A stretch of 38,916 bases of DNA from Bacillota bacterium (lineage in GTDB: Bacteria; Bacillota; Clostridia; Clostridiales; Clostridiaceae). The notes under the pieces were generated by a model. The model saw nothing but the letters and a program-made list of their open reading frames with translations. It searched no databases and was not told the origin of the DNA. This document shows, one piece after another, positions 23,801 to 31,452 of the stretch; position 1 is the first letter of the stretch, and every line of letters begins with the position of its first letter. A program made the position numbers and the translations under genes. The stretch covers positions 1 to 38,916 of the forward strand of contig JAEXZL010000116.1 in NCBI GenBank assembly GCA_023451395.1, in the 5' to 3' direction.

Positions 23801-24425
23801 AGGCTTTAAAATTGCCATGAGAGATTTGGAGATAAGAGGGGCTGGAAATATGATGGGTTCAGCACAGCATGGACACATGGCCTCTGTAGGTTATGATCTA
23901 TATTGCAGAATGCTTGAGGATACAGTAAAGCTCATCAAAGGAGAAATTGATAGTGAACCTGTAGAAAGCACTGTAGATTTAAAGCTGGATGCATATATAC
24001 CAGGACAATATATCGAGGATGAGGTACAGAAGATAGAGGTATATAAAAAGATTGCAGCCATAGAAAATAAAGATGATTTTATGGAGGTTAAGGAGGAGCT
24101 AGAGGATAGATTCTCTTATATTCCAAATAGTGTTTATAACCTCATGGATATAGCCTATATAAGAAGCAGAGGCAAGCTTCTTGGCATTGAGGAGATAAAG
24201 GAAAGACCAATGGAGGTTCTCTTTCAATTTGAAAGCAGGGCTAGAGCTGATCAAAGTTTGTTCAAGGCTCTTTTAGAAAGATATCCAAGAAAGATTATTT
24301 TTAAGTTTGGAGATAAACCTTCCTTTGCATATAAATTAAATGAGCTTAAAAGAGAGGAAATGCTTGGCACATTTAAGGAGCTTTTAGAGTTTATGATTGA
24401 AACAAATGAGCATAAAGAAAATTAA
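20895..24425 (+). CDS. mfd: Transcription-repair coupling factor
   Basis: A full-length Mfd of 1176 residues, which removes RNA polymerase stalled at DNA lesions and recruits UvrA. The N-terminal UvrB-like module includes RGGIMDVYPPNSSTPYRLE. The RNA polymerase-interacting domain is near 490-560 (GDYVVHVNHGIGVYKGI). The translocase domain has Walker A LLCGDVGYGKTEVALRAAF, the DEEQ box VVDEEQRFGV, LSATPIPRTL, a TIIETGIDIPN motif and QLYQLRGRVGRS. The C-terminal UvrA-masking domain follows (about 1020-1170). AAGGTGGTG precedes the ATG. A prsA-type gene follows after 127 bp. Confidence 0.98.
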   Translation: MRLQGLMNPLKKSDDFKELKNAIEGGYFPVGVYGTSESARSYIIESIFEEIDKPLFVFTHSDMEAKTLYEDLSLYINEVYYFPAKEVVFYNIDAISGDLRWARLKVIKEMLKPGKKIIVCSIDALASSYTPKELFESHSFTLRLGDVISFKDMSERLIEAGYERMDMVDGKGQFSLRGGIMDVYPPNSSTPYRLELFDDEIDSIRSFNIETQRSIDKIEEIDIFPAKEIILNKSVIEGAYNRISEELREFSDGHKGAKDKDIVTKLKTIVKGNLEALRETWSFESMDSYLPFFFENNSTLLDYMADAFVIVDDSKRSSGKLDSTYYEFQENFKSFLEKGDILPSQGKLLFPKDQVIEDLEGRQTIVLDTLARSSKFLPPRKLVSFSEITLHSYQGQLELLIEDIKDKKAKGYKTLILSGTRPRGERLVDTLRDRGIESVYKDIVQDIALGQVVITFGNLNKGFEFPELRVCVISDKEVFGESKRKPKRKLGNKKGVGKIKSFAELKPGDYVVHVNHGIGVYKGIKQIEVQGHKRDYLDIEYEKNDKLYVPVEQLDLVQKYIGGEGKSPKINKLGGSEWSKAKAKVKRSINEIAEDLVKLYASRSTVKGYKFSKDTEWQGQFEDEFPYEETPDQLTSLEDIKKDMESDKPMDRLLCGDVGYGKTEVALRAAFKAVMDGKQVALLVPTTILAEQHYNTMKKRFSDFPIKVDMISRFRTAAQQKSTLRALKEGNVDILVGTHRLVSKDIQFKDLGLLVVDEEQRFGVAQKEKMKELKKNVDVLTLSATPIPRTLNMSLTGVRDISVIETPPEERYPIQTYVVEFNEQLIRDAVLREINRGGQVYFVYNRVEEIKNMAGILQNLIPEARITVAHGQMSEKELEREMLAFMNKEYDVLLCTTIIETGIDIPNVNTMIVNDADKLGLSQLYQLRGRVGRSNRIAYAYFVYKKDKILTEVAEKRLKALKDFTELGSGFKIAMRDLEIRGAGNMMGSAQHGHMASVGYDLYCRMLEDTVKLIKGEIDSEPVESTVDLKLDAYIPGQYIEDEVQKIEVYKKIAAIENKDDFMEVKEELEDRFSYIPNSVYNLMDIAYIRSRGKLLGIEEIKERPMEVLFQFESRARADQSLFKALLERYPRKIIFKFGDKPSFAYKLNELKREEMLGTFKELLEFMIETNEHKEN

Positions 24426-24552
24426 TTTGAAATTAACCTTATATATTGATATACTTAACTAGTATTTTAATTGGAAAATCATCTAACCTAATATAAATTC
24501 TTTCCGTCCTTTTTGGCGGTAAAGAAATACTTACAGAAGCGGGGGAAATTAA

Positions 24553-25569
24553 GTGAGAAAATTAAAAGTATTAGCAAGCGTTGCGTTGGCTGGGGTAATG
24601 GCAATATCCTTATCAGCTTGTAAATTAGTAGAAAAGACACCAGAAGCTATACAAAAAACTGTTCTTGCCAAGGTTCAGGATGTAAAGATAACTAAGGCTG
24701 AGTTAGACGAGAGAATGGCTTCTATAGATAGCTACCTAGCTCAACAATATGGAGAAAATTTTCTAACAGATAAAAATGCTAAGGAGCTTTATTTAAATTA
24801 TCAGAAGCAGTACTTAGATACCTTAGTTACAGAGCAGGTGCTTCTCAAAAAGGCTACGGAGTTAAACCTTGTGCCTGATCAGGAGACCCTTGATAAAGAG
24901 ATTCAAGAAAAGCTAGCAGAGATTAAAGGAATGTATGACAATAATGAGGAGCAATATCAGGCGGCTTTAAAAGCTTCTAACCTTAATGATGTTACAGTGC
25001 TAGATTATTTAAAAGAGCAAATACTGATGACCAAGGTTTTAGACGAAATCTTTAAGGATGTTAACATAACTGATGAAAAGATTCAAAAGCACTATGATGA
25101 CAATATAGCAAAATATACTACAGGTCCTGGAGCAACCCTTGCTCATATTTTAGTTGCCGATGAGGAAACTGCTAAAACAGTTAAAGCTAAGATAGATGAA
25201 GGAGCTTCCTTTGAGGATATGGCTAAGGAATATGGAACTGATGGTACAGCTAGTAGCGGTGGAAGCTTAGGTTATTACGATTATCATACTACTGAATTAG
25301 ATGCAGATTTTATGGCTGGTGCTAAGACTTTAAAAGAAGGAGAAGTTTCCGGCCCTGTTAAAACCCAATTTGGATATCATATAATTAAGGCTACAGACCT
25401 TAAAACTGAAGCAGTAGTTACTCCTTTGGATGAAGTAAAGGAGGAAATTAAGACAGAGCTTCAAGAAACAGAGGAAAATGCAATCTACACTGAAAAGCTA
25501 AAAGCTTGGAAGGAAGAAATGAAGGTTAAGGTATATACAGAAAAATTAGAAGAACTATTAGAACAATAA
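24553..25569 (+). CDS. prsA: PrsA-like lipoprotein foldase (parvulin peptidyl-prolyl isomerase)
   Basis: A 338-residue exported lipoprotein. The signal peptide ends in the lipobox LSAC with the lipidated Cys23, followed by a SurA/PrsA-type N-terminal helical domain (about 35-180). The parvulin domain is about 190-290 (AHILVADEETAK, GGSLGYYDYH, FGYHIIKATD). PrsA helps secreted proteins fold at the membrane-wall interface. The start codon is GTG at 24553 after GGGGG. It lies between mfd and spoVT, an arrangement different from Bacillus, where those two are adjacent. A strong terminator follows. Confidence 0.93.
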   Translation: MRKLKVLASVALAGVMAISLSACKLVEKTPEAIQKTVLAKVQDVKITKAELDERMASIDSYLAQQYGENFLTDKNAKELYLNYQKQYLDTLVTEQVLLKKATELNLVPDQETLDKEIQEKLAEIKGMYDNNEEQYQAALKASNLNDVTVLDYLKEQILMTKVLDEIFKDVNITDEKIQKHYDDNIAKYTTGPGATLAHILVADEETAKTVKAKIDEGASFEDMAKEYGTDGTASSGGSLGYYDYHTTELDADFMAGAKTLKEGEVSGPVKTQFGYHIIKATDLKTEAVVTPLDEVKEEIKTELQETEENAIYTEKLKAWKEEMKVKVYTEKLEELLEQ

Positions 25570-25578
25570 AAAAATAGG

Positions 25579-25625
25579 GCCTATACTCCTTGAATCGATA
25601 GATTTTGGAGTATAGGCTTTTTTTT
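25579..25625 (+). terminator. Strong terminator after prsA
   Basis: GCCTATACTCC (25579-25589) pairs perfectly with GGAGTATAGGC (25607-25617), followed by eight T residues (25618-25625). Confidence 0.93.
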
Positions 25626-25746
25626 ATTCATTATTTTACCTAGAAAGAAATAAAAAGAGCAAATGTGTATAAAATTTCATATACATCAAATAATACTAGT
25701 ACAGTGATTTATTACATTGACCAGGTTAAGGAGGAATGGCTGATCT

Positions 25747-26301
25747 ATGAAAGCTACAGGGATTGTTAGACGTATTGATGACTTAGGAAGAGTAGTAATA
25801 CCTAAAGAAATAAGAAGAACCTTAAGAATAAGAGAAGGAGATCCTCTTGAAATATTTACAGATAGAGAAGGAGGAGTGATTCTAAAAAAGTATTCTCCTA
25901 TTGAGGAACTTACAGATTTCTCAAGAGAATATGCAGAGGCTTTACAGCAGACTATTGGACATATTGTGTTAATAGCTGATAAGGATGCAATAATTTCTGT
26001 AAGCGGTGCATCAAAAAAGGACTATGCTGAAAAGAAAATTAGCAAAGACCTTGAAGAGATAATAGAAGGAAGAAAAACTGTACTTCTAGGAGAGGGAGGC
26101 GCTAAAGTAATTCCTGTGTACAGTGAAGAGGAGGGAGAAGATAAATATACTAATCAGGTTATATCGCCTATAATTGCTGAGGGTGATGCTATAGGAGCGG
26201 TACTTATTGCAAGCAAGCAGCCAGGAGAAAAATTAGGCGAACTAGAAACAAAGCTTGCAGAAACCGCTTCAGTTTTTTTAGGAAAACAGATGGAACAATG
26301 A
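25747..26301 (+). CDS. spoVT: Stage V sporulation regulator SpoVT
   Basis: A 184-residue transcription factor of the AbrB family. The N-terminal swapped-hairpin DNA-binding domain reads MKATGIVRRIDDLGRVVIPK and continues EIRRTLRIREGDPLEIF. A GAF-like domain occupies about 60-180. In Bacillus it acts in the forespore on the sigmaG regulon and on spore germination. AAGGAGG lies 12 nt before the ATG. There is no terminator between this gene and spoVB, so readthrough into spoVB is expected. Confidence 0.97.
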   Translation: MKATGIVRRIDDLGRVVIPKEIRRTLRIREGDPLEIFTDREGGVILKKYSPIEELTDFSREYAEALQQTIGHIVLIADKDAIISVSGASKKDYAEKKISKDLEEIIEGRKTVLLGEGGAKVIPVYSEEEGEDKYTNQVISPIIAEGDAIGAVLIASKQPGEKLGELETKLAETASVFLGKQMEQ

Positions 26302-26339
26302 TTACACAGACTTAGAAGGTTTTTTCATTAATTGGTATA

Positions 26340-26392
26340 ATACCTCCGTATTTTAAATAAAGATTATTATTACCTATATAATACGGAGGTAT
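26340..26392 (+). promoter_or_regulatory. 13-bp perfect inverted repeat masking the spoVB Shine-Dalgarno, overlapping an extended -10 promoter
   Basis: ATACCTCCGTATT (26340-26352) is the exact reverse complement of AATACGGAGGTAT (26380-26392), with a 27-nt loop. The right arm contains the spoVB SD GGAGG (26385-26389), 6 nt before the ATG. An extended -10 (TGGTATAAT, 26333-26341) sits at the left edge, so its transcript should start near 26348, just after the CCTCC (26343-26347). RNA from this promoter would lack the anti-SD, while readthrough RNA from spoVT would contain both arms. A DNA operator is the alternative reading. Confidence 0.75.
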
Positions 26393-26395
26393 AAA

Positions 26396-27934
26396 ATGAA
26401 AAAACAATCTTTAATTAAAGGAACAATTATACTAGGCACCGCAGGAGTCTTTGCTAGATTTTTAGGGATTTTTTTTAGGTTACCTTTAATAATGCTCATT
26501 GGCGACGAAGGGGTAGGTTATTATCAGATGTCTTATCCTTTATATATGTTTCTGGTAGCAGCAGCAACAGGGGTTCCAGTAGCTGTATCAAAAATGGTAT
26601 CAGAAAAAAATGCTTCTGGTGATATGGAAGGAGGTCTAATTGTACTAAAAGAAGCATTAAAACTTATGGCTATACTTGGTACAGGCCTTTCTCTTATACT
26701 TTTTTTCTTTGCAGGTATTATAGTAGATATTTTAAAATGGGATATAAAATCTTATTATTCCCTTATTGGTGTTTCAATGGCACCAATGCTCATCTATATA
26801 ATGGATGCCCTTAGAGGTTTTTTTCAGGGGCAGCAAAATATGAATCCTTCTGCAATTTCCCAAATAATTGAACAGATAGGACGAGTGGTAGTGGGAGTGG
26901 GACTAGCATTCCTTCTATATCCTAAAGGAATAGAATACTCTGCAGCTGGGGCAGCCTTTGGAGCGGTAGCCGGAGGCTTATTAGGAAATATCTATCTAAT
27001 TGGTAAATATATTTCTTTTAGACAAAGCCATAAAATGCCAAAGGTTACTGGAAGCTCTGAGGTAATGAGCAGGTTATTAAAGATTGCAATTCCCATATCT
27101 CTTGGAGCTGCAGCTTCCAGTATAATGGGACTTATTGACTCAGCATTAGTTCCTCAAAAGCTATTAGAGGGAGGCTTTAGCAAGGTGGAAGCAACGGTTC
27201 TTTTTGGACAGATGACTGGTAAAGCTTCTGTACTCATTAATATACCCTTAACCCTTTCTGTGGCTCTTAGTGCTGCCATAGTCCCTATTATAGCTGAGGC
27301 TTATTCTCTTAGAAAAAGGGCTGAATATGAGCATAAGATTGATGTTGCCCTAATGCTTTCAGCTGCAATAGCTCTTCCTTGTACCTTGGGACTATATTTT
27401 ATGGCCTATCCTATATTAGATTTGGTTTTCTTTGGGAAAAGTGAAGGATACCTTATTTTAAAGTATCTATCCTTAAGCTTACCTTTTATAATTGTTGCTC
27501 AAACTACTACCTCCATATTACAGGCATCAGGATATTATATTAAGCCTGTAATAAATCTTCTCATAGCCTGTGTGCTGAAGGTTTTACTTACTTGGTTATT
27601 GGTTCCCATACCAACTTTAAATATCTATGGAGCGGTTATAGCATCTATAGCTTCTTATGGACTGGTTTCCTATGTTAATCTGAGAGATATGAAGAAAAAG
27701 CTAAAAACCTCAATAGATAGTTATAAAATCTTTATTAGGCCTGCATATGCAGCGGTAATTATGACTGCTGGAGTTCTTTTCTCCTATGGGAGGCTTCTGC
27801 ATATAGGAGTATCTTCAAGAATGGGTTGCGTCATATCTGTGTTTATAGGTATTATTATATATGGGATATTTATAATGGTTTTTGGTGTTGTTGAATATGG
27901 ATATGTAACGAAAAAGTTTAATAAGAGAAAATAA
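26396..27934 (+). CDS. spoVB: Stage V sporulation protein B / MATE-MurJ-type lipid II flippase family
   Basis: A 512-residue polytopic membrane protein with about 14 helices, of the SpoVB/MurJ (polysaccharide biosynthesis) branch of the MOP superfamily. The family signature GTAGVFARFLGIFFRLPL is near the N-terminus, followed by YYQMSYPLY and FFQGQQNM. In Bacillus SpoVB is needed for spore cortex peptidoglycan, and relatives flip lipid-linked wall precursors. The order spoVT-spoVB-mazG equals Bacillus spoVT-yabM-yabN, so this gene could also be named yabM; the two are close paralogues, and which is orthologous cannot be decided without alignment. Its SD is inside the inverted repeat described separately. 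Confidence 0.88.
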   Translation: MKKQSLIKGTIILGTAGVFARFLGIFFRLPLIMLIGDEGVGYYQMSYPLYMFLVAAATGVPVAVSKMVSEKNASGDMEGGLIVLKEALKLMAILGTGLSLILFFFAGIIVDILKWDIKSYYSLIGVSMAPMLIYIMDALRGFFQGQQNMNPSAISQIIEQIGRVVVGVGLAFLLYPKGIEYSAAGAAFGAVAGGLLGNIYLIGKYISFRQSHKMPKVTGSSEVMSRLLKIAIPISLGAAASSIMGLIDSALVPQKLLEGGFSKVEATVLFGQMTGKASVLINIPLTLSVALSAAIVPIIAEAYSLRKRAEYEHKIDVALMLSAAIALPCTLGLYFMAYPILDLVFFGKSEGYLILKYLSLSLPFIIVAQTTTSILQASGYYIKPVINLLIACVLKVLLTWLLVPIPTLNIYGAVIASIASYGLVSYVNLRDMKKKLKTSIDSYKIFIRPAYAAVIMTAGVLFSYGRLLHIGVSSRMGCVISVFIGIIIYGIFIMVFGVVEYGYVTKKFNKRK

Positions 27935-27969
27935 AAAAGAAAACATTATGATGAATAAGGAGGAAGCCT

Positions 27970-29424
27970 ATGTTAAATATTATCGGACTGGGACCCGGCT
28001 CTCCCGAGGCTCTTACCCTAGGTACTATGAAACTTCTAAAAAGCTCAAAAAACATATTTTTAAGAACCGCAAAGCATCCTACCATTAGCTTTTTAAAGGA
28101 GGAAGGTATAGAATACTCCACCTATGATTATGCCTATGATAGTTTTAATAGCTTTGACGAAGTTTATGAGCATATAGCACTGGATATAATCAAAAGGTAT
28201 AAGGAAGAGGGAAACTTTGTTTATGGAGTACCAGGGCATCCCTTAGTGGCAGAAAAATCTGTGGAGCTTCTTATAAAAATGGCTAAGGAGGAGAATATTG
28301 AGATTAATGTTGTCCCTGCTGTAAGCTTTATAGATGCGGTTCTAGAAGCCTTGAACCTTGATCCTATTAAAGGGATGAAACTTATTGATGCTTTTGATAT
28401 AGGAAATCAAATTCCTGATAAACGGGTAGGTACTGTAATTACTCAAGTATATAATCATTTTATTGCATCGGAGGTTAAGCTAAAGCTCTTAGAATTCTAT
28501 AAGGATGAAACAGAAATTTTCTTTGTAAGGGCTGCTGGAATTAAGGGAGAAGAGAGTATAAGAAAAATAAAGCTCTATGAGCTTGATTGGCAGCAAGATG
28601 TTGATTACCTCACCTCCTTATATATACCAAAGGATCCTGAAGGTAATAGAGATTTTTACAGCTTTGTGAAGATAATTGAAACCTTGAGGGCTCCAGGGGG
28701 ATGTCCATGGGATAGAGAACAAACTCATGAAAGTCTCAAGAAAGGTCTCATCGAAGAATGCTATGAAGTTATAGAAGCTATTGATGCTAATAATGAAGAA
28801 ATGCTCATAGAGGAATTGGGAGATGTGCTGCTTCAGGTGGTTTTTCATGCTTCCTTAGGTAATGAGGATGGCTATTTTAATATAAATGATGTCATTGAAG
28901 GCATATGTGAAAAAATGATCTACAGACATCCCCATGTTTTTGGAGATGTAGAGGCACCCACCTCTAAGGAGGTTCTTAAAAACTGGGATGCTTTAAAGAG
29001 AAAGGAACAGGGCTTTGAAAGCACTACAGAGGAGCTTGCCCATATTGCAAGAAGCCTTCCTTCAATAATGAGAGCTGAAAAGGTACAAAAAAAGGCTGCT
29101 AAGGTTGGTTTTGATTGGGATAATGTAGAAGATGCCTTAAATAAAATTTTTGAAGAGGCAGAAGAACTTAAAGATGTATATAAATTACAAAACAAGGCAA
29201 AAATACTAGATGAAATGGGAGATTTATTCTTTGCGGCAGTAAATACCTGCAGATTTTTAGGAATTGATGGAGAAGAAGCTCTAAATAATACCACAGATAA
29301 ATTCATTCGTAGATTTTCATATATTGAGGAAGAAGCAAAGAAACGCGGTAAAGTCCTTGAGGATATGAAGCTATCAGAGATGGATTTGTTGTGGGAAGAG
29401 GCAAAAAAAGAAGAAAAAAACTAA
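27970..29424 (+). CDS. mazG: MazG nucleoside triphosphate pyrophosphohydrolase fused to tetrapyrrole methylase-like domain (YabN type)
   Basis: A 484-residue two-part protein. Residues 1 to about 225 are a SAM-dependent tetrapyrrole methylase-like domain (MLNIIGLGPGSPEALTLG, YGVPGHPLVAEKS). The rest is a tandem MazG unit: first GGCPWDREQTHESLKKGLIE with EECYEVIEAID and EELGDVLLQVVFHA, second with EEAEELKDV and DEMGDLFFAAVN, giving both metal-binding EExxE and ExxD sets. MazG hydrolyses NTPs and dNTPs to monophosphates, removing aberrant nucleotides. The fusion is the normal architecture of YabN in Firmicutes, and the methylase part is of uncertain activity. AAGGAGG precedes the ATG at 27970. 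Confidence 0.96.
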   Translation: MLNIIGLGPGSPEALTLGTMKLLKSSKNIFLRTAKHPTISFLKEEGIEYSTYDYAYDSFNSFDEVYEHIALDIIKRYKEEGNFVYGVPGHPLVAEKSVELLIKMAKEENIEINVVPAVSFIDAVLEALNLDPIKGMKLIDAFDIGNQIPDKRVGTVITQVYNHFIASEVKLKLLEFYKDETEIFFVRAAGIKGEESIRKIKLYELDWQQDVDYLTSLYIPKDPEGNRDFYSFVKIIETLRAPGGCPWDREQTHESLKKGLIEECYEVIEAIDANNEEMLIEELGDVLLQVVFHASLGNEDGYFNINDVIEGICEKMIYRHPHVFGDVEAPTSKEVLKNWDALKRKEQGFESTTEELAHIARSLPSIMRAEKVQKKAAKVGFDWDNVEDALNKIFEEAEELKDVYKLQNKAKILDEMGDLFFAAVNTCRFLGIDGEEALNNTTDKFIRRFSYIEEEAKKRGKVLEDMKLSEMDLLWEEAKKEEKN

Positions 29425-29699
29425 AAATAAGAAGGAATTTTGTTAAAAGTGGAGAATATATATTCTATCAACAATAGTAGCTCTAATTTTTCCTGTACAT
29501 TATAGGATTTTAGGGACAGAGTATAAAGGATAGAAATTTATAAAGAAGCTCTAAAATAGCACCTTTAAATGTCTAATTCCTACAATAATTACTATGCACC
29601 TTTAATTATTTAGTGTATAATAGGAGAATGAAATTATAGAACTACATAATCAACTAAAGGATTAAAAATTCAATAACTCAATATAAGGAGGATGTTACT
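29425..29699. other. Intergenic region before hup with a possible -10 element
   Basis: No gene or terminator hairpin was seen in these 275 bp. A consensus TATAAT at 29616-29621 could be the -10 of hup, with a start near 29628 and a leader of about 70 nt, but no convincing -35 lies at the right distance. Confidence 0.4.
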
Positions 29700-29975
29700 G
29701 TGAATAAAGCAGAATTAATTTCAAGTATTGCTGAAAAGAGCAAATTATCAAAGAAGGACGCTGAGGTGGCTTTAAAGGCTGTTATAGAAAGCGTTGAAGA
29801 AGCTCTTGAAAATGGTGAGAAGGTACAGTTAGTTGGATTTGGAACTTTTGAAACTAGAGAAAGAGCTGCTAGAGAAGGCAGAAACCCAAGAACTAAGGAA
29901 ACAATAACTATTCCTGCATCTAAGGTACCTGTTTTTAAAGCTGGTAAAGAATTTAAAGATAGAGTTAATAAGTAA
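29700..29975 (+). CDS. hup: HU family nucleoid DNA-binding protein
   Basis: A 91-residue histone-like protein that bends and compacts DNA. It has the HU pattern throughout: N-terminal helices (MNKAELISSIAEKSKLSKKD), the saddle GEKVQLVGFGTFETRERAAR and the DNA-clasp arm with EGRNPRTKETITIPASKVPVFKAGKEFKDRV, which includes the Pro that intercalates DNA. The start is GTG at 29700 after AAGGAGG. Between mazG and rqcP this is the usual clostridial location, whereas Bacillus hbs lies elsewhere. A terminator makes it monocistronic. Confidence 0.97.
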   Translation: MNKAELISSIAEKSKLSKKDAEVALKAVIESVEEALENGEKVQLVGFGTFETRERAAREGRNPRTKETITIPASKVPVFKAGKEFKDRVNK

Positions 29976-29987
29976 TATCTATCTTAA

Positions 29988-30036
29988 AAGGCTATCTAAT
30001 AATAGAATTGTTTTTCTATTATTAGAGGCCTTTTTT
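29988..30036 (+). terminator. Terminator of hup
   Basis: CTAATAATAGA (29996-30006) pairs with TCTATTATTAG (30015-30025), extended by AAGGC/GCCTT after a small internal loop, and followed by a T run to 30036. Confidence 0.9.
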
Positions 30037-30160
30037 ACTTTTTTGAATTTCTTTATAGGTTATCTTTCTCAAGTTAATTTTAGAATTTCTTAATTTAATA
30101 ATGAAATTTTAGTCTATACTATAATTACTAAGAGAAAGGCATATAGAAAGGATAGATGAT

Positions 30161-30667
30161 ATGGACGCAGCACTTTTAGCAGAATACCTCGACAGTTATG
30201 GAATAATAATAGTCTTTATAATAGTATTTTTAGAATATCTAAATCTTCCGGGCTTGCCTTCAGGAATTATAATGCCTATGGCGGGGGTTTGGGCATCTAA
30301 AGGAGAAGTAGGGTTTATAACAGTAGTCATTCTTACTTTAATTGCAGGTCTTTTAGGAAGCTGGGTCCTATATTTCATTGGAAGAATAGGGGGAGAATAT
30401 CTCCTTAAAAAATATTTAGCAAAGTTTCCTAAGCAGGAAAAAATTATAGATAAGAATTTTCGATTCCTTAGAGAAAAAGGGAGTATAGGAGTCTTCGTGG
30501 GAAAGCTTATACCCATGGCAAGAACGCTTATATCTATTCCTGCAGGGGTACTTAAGATAAATTTTTTAAGCTTTACAATAAGCTCGGCTTTAGGCATATT
30601 ATTTTGGAATACTGCCTTCATAAGTGCGGGATATTTTATTGGAGAAAGTATTTTTAATAAATTTTAG
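30161..30667 (+). CDS. DedA family membrane protein
   Basis: A 168-residue integral membrane protein of the DedA (SNARE-associated) family. The family motifs are an early acidic turn (FLEYLNLPGLPSGIIMPMAG), the G-x-W-x-L-Y-x-I-G-R segment (GSWVLYFIGRIGGEYLLKKY) and FVGKLIPMARTLISIPAG, which matches the conserved F/G-R-x-x-P-x-x-R-pattern region. DedA proteins act in membrane homeostasis, and some flip undecaprenyl phosphate or phospholipid. The protein is slightly shorter than typical (about 200). GAAAGG precedes the ATG. It is not part of the Bacillus gene order here. Confidence 0.92.
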   Translation: MDAALLAEYLDSYGIIIVFIIVFLEYLNLPGLPSGIIMPMAGVWASKGEVGFITVVILTLIAGLLGSWVLYFIGRIGGEYLLKKYLAKFPKQEKIIDKNFRFLREKGSIGVFVGKLIPMARTLISIPAGVLKINFLSFTISSALGILFWNTAFISAGYFIGESIFNKF

Positions 30668-30773
30668 TAGGGGGAAGAGAAAATATAACCCTTAAACAAT
30701 TAGCTTGTTATAGAGAAATTATTATATTATATTAAAGATATAATGAAGGTTAGAAGAGAAAAGGAGCATCATT

Positions 30774-31037
30774 ATGAGACTGGATAAATATTTAAAGGTA
30801 TCTAGAATAATAAAAAGACGTACAGTAGCTAAGGAAGCCTGTGAAAGTGGTAGAGTTAGTATCAACAATAAAGTTGCTAAGGCTGGAACTGATTTGAAAG
30901 AAGGGGATATCATAGAGATAACCTTTGCAAATAAAAAGCTTAAGGCTAAAGTACTTAACCTTTCAGATCATGTACGAAAGGAAGCTGCCTCCACTATGTA
31001 TGAAATTCTAGAGGGGGAAGAAGATACAGAGGAATAA
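30774..31037 (+). CDS. rqcP: S4-domain RNA-binding protein RqcP (YabO/HslR-like)
   Basis: An 87-residue protein that is mostly one S4 domain: MRLDKYLKVSRIIKRRTVAK followed by EACESGRVSINNKVAKAGTDLKEGD. YabO, now called RqcP, works with RqcH on stalled 50S subunits, helping add C-terminal Ala tails to incomplete peptides. AAAAGGAG precedes the ATG. A GC-rich hairpin directly downstream separates it from yabP, which has its own sporulation promoter. Confidence 0.95.
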   Translation: MRLDKYLKVSRIIKRRTVAKEACESGRVSINNKVAKAGTDLKEGDIIEITFANKKLKAKVLNLSDHVRKEAASTMYEILEGEEDTEE

Positions 31038-31041
31038 TAAG

Positions 31042-31077
31042 GGCGCAGAAAGTATATAAATACTCTTCTGCGCCTTT
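31042..31077 (+). terminator. Terminator after rqcP
   Basis: GGCGCAGAA-AGTAT (31042-31055) pairs with ATACT-C-TTCTGCGCC (31060-31074), one bulged base, followed by TTT and, a few bases on, an eight-T run. Confidence 0.85.
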
Positions 31078-31092
31078 CCTATTTTTTTTGTT

Positions 31093-31119
31093 ATATACCT
31101 ATAATTTTATTCATATATT
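31093..31119 (+). promoter_or_regulatory. sigmaE-type promoter of yabP-yabQ
   Basis: ATA (31093-31095), 16 nt and CATATATT (31112-31119) match the sigmaE pattern ATA-N16-CATANANT. The predicted start is about 24 nt before the yabP ATG. yabP and yabQ are mother-cell sigmaE genes in Bacillus, which supports the call. Confidence 0.6.
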
Positions 31120-31149
31120 GATATAGGAGTAAATAGGAGGTTTAGACAT

Positions 31150-31443
31150 ATGGAGGCAAAGAAGGAAATAAAGACCGAGGAAAAAAAGAGCAGCATGATG
31201 CTAGAAAATAGAAAGAAGCTTTCTCTTAATGGAATCATTGAGGTTATAAGCTTTGATGAAGAAAAAATACTTTTAAATACCTGCCTTGGGACGCTTACTA
31301 TAAAAGGCAAGGAGCTTAAGATGAATAAGTTAGATGTTCAAAATGGTGATATATCCATAGCTGGAACAGTAGACTCCTTCGCTTATAGTGGTCTTCAACC
31401 TAAAAAGGATAATGAAGGGATACTTAAAAAGCTCTTTAAGTAG
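31150..31443 (+). CDS. yabP: Sporulation protein YabP
   Basis: A 97-residue cytoplasmic protein of the YabP/YqfC family. The conserved core is ENRKKLSLNGIIEVISFDEEKILLNTCLGTLTIKG and the later GDISIAGTVDSFAYS. In Bacillus it is required for sporulation and expressed in the mother cell under sigmaE; the biochemical role is unknown. TAGGAGG precedes the ATG. yabQ follows 9 bp later in the same unit. Confidence 0.95.
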   Translation: MEAKKEIKTEEKKSSMMLENRKKLSLNGIIEVISFDEEKILLNTCLGTLTIKGKELKMNKLDVQNGDISIAGTVDSFAYSGLQPKKDNEGILKKLFK

Positions 31444-31452
31444 GTGAAATAA

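Noticed and set aside
25667..25698. sigmaG-like promoter before spoVT (GTATA ... AATACTA)
   Set aside because: Spacing is 20 nt rather than 17-18 and the -10 begins with A, so the match is too weak, although spoVT is a sigmaG gene in Bacillus.
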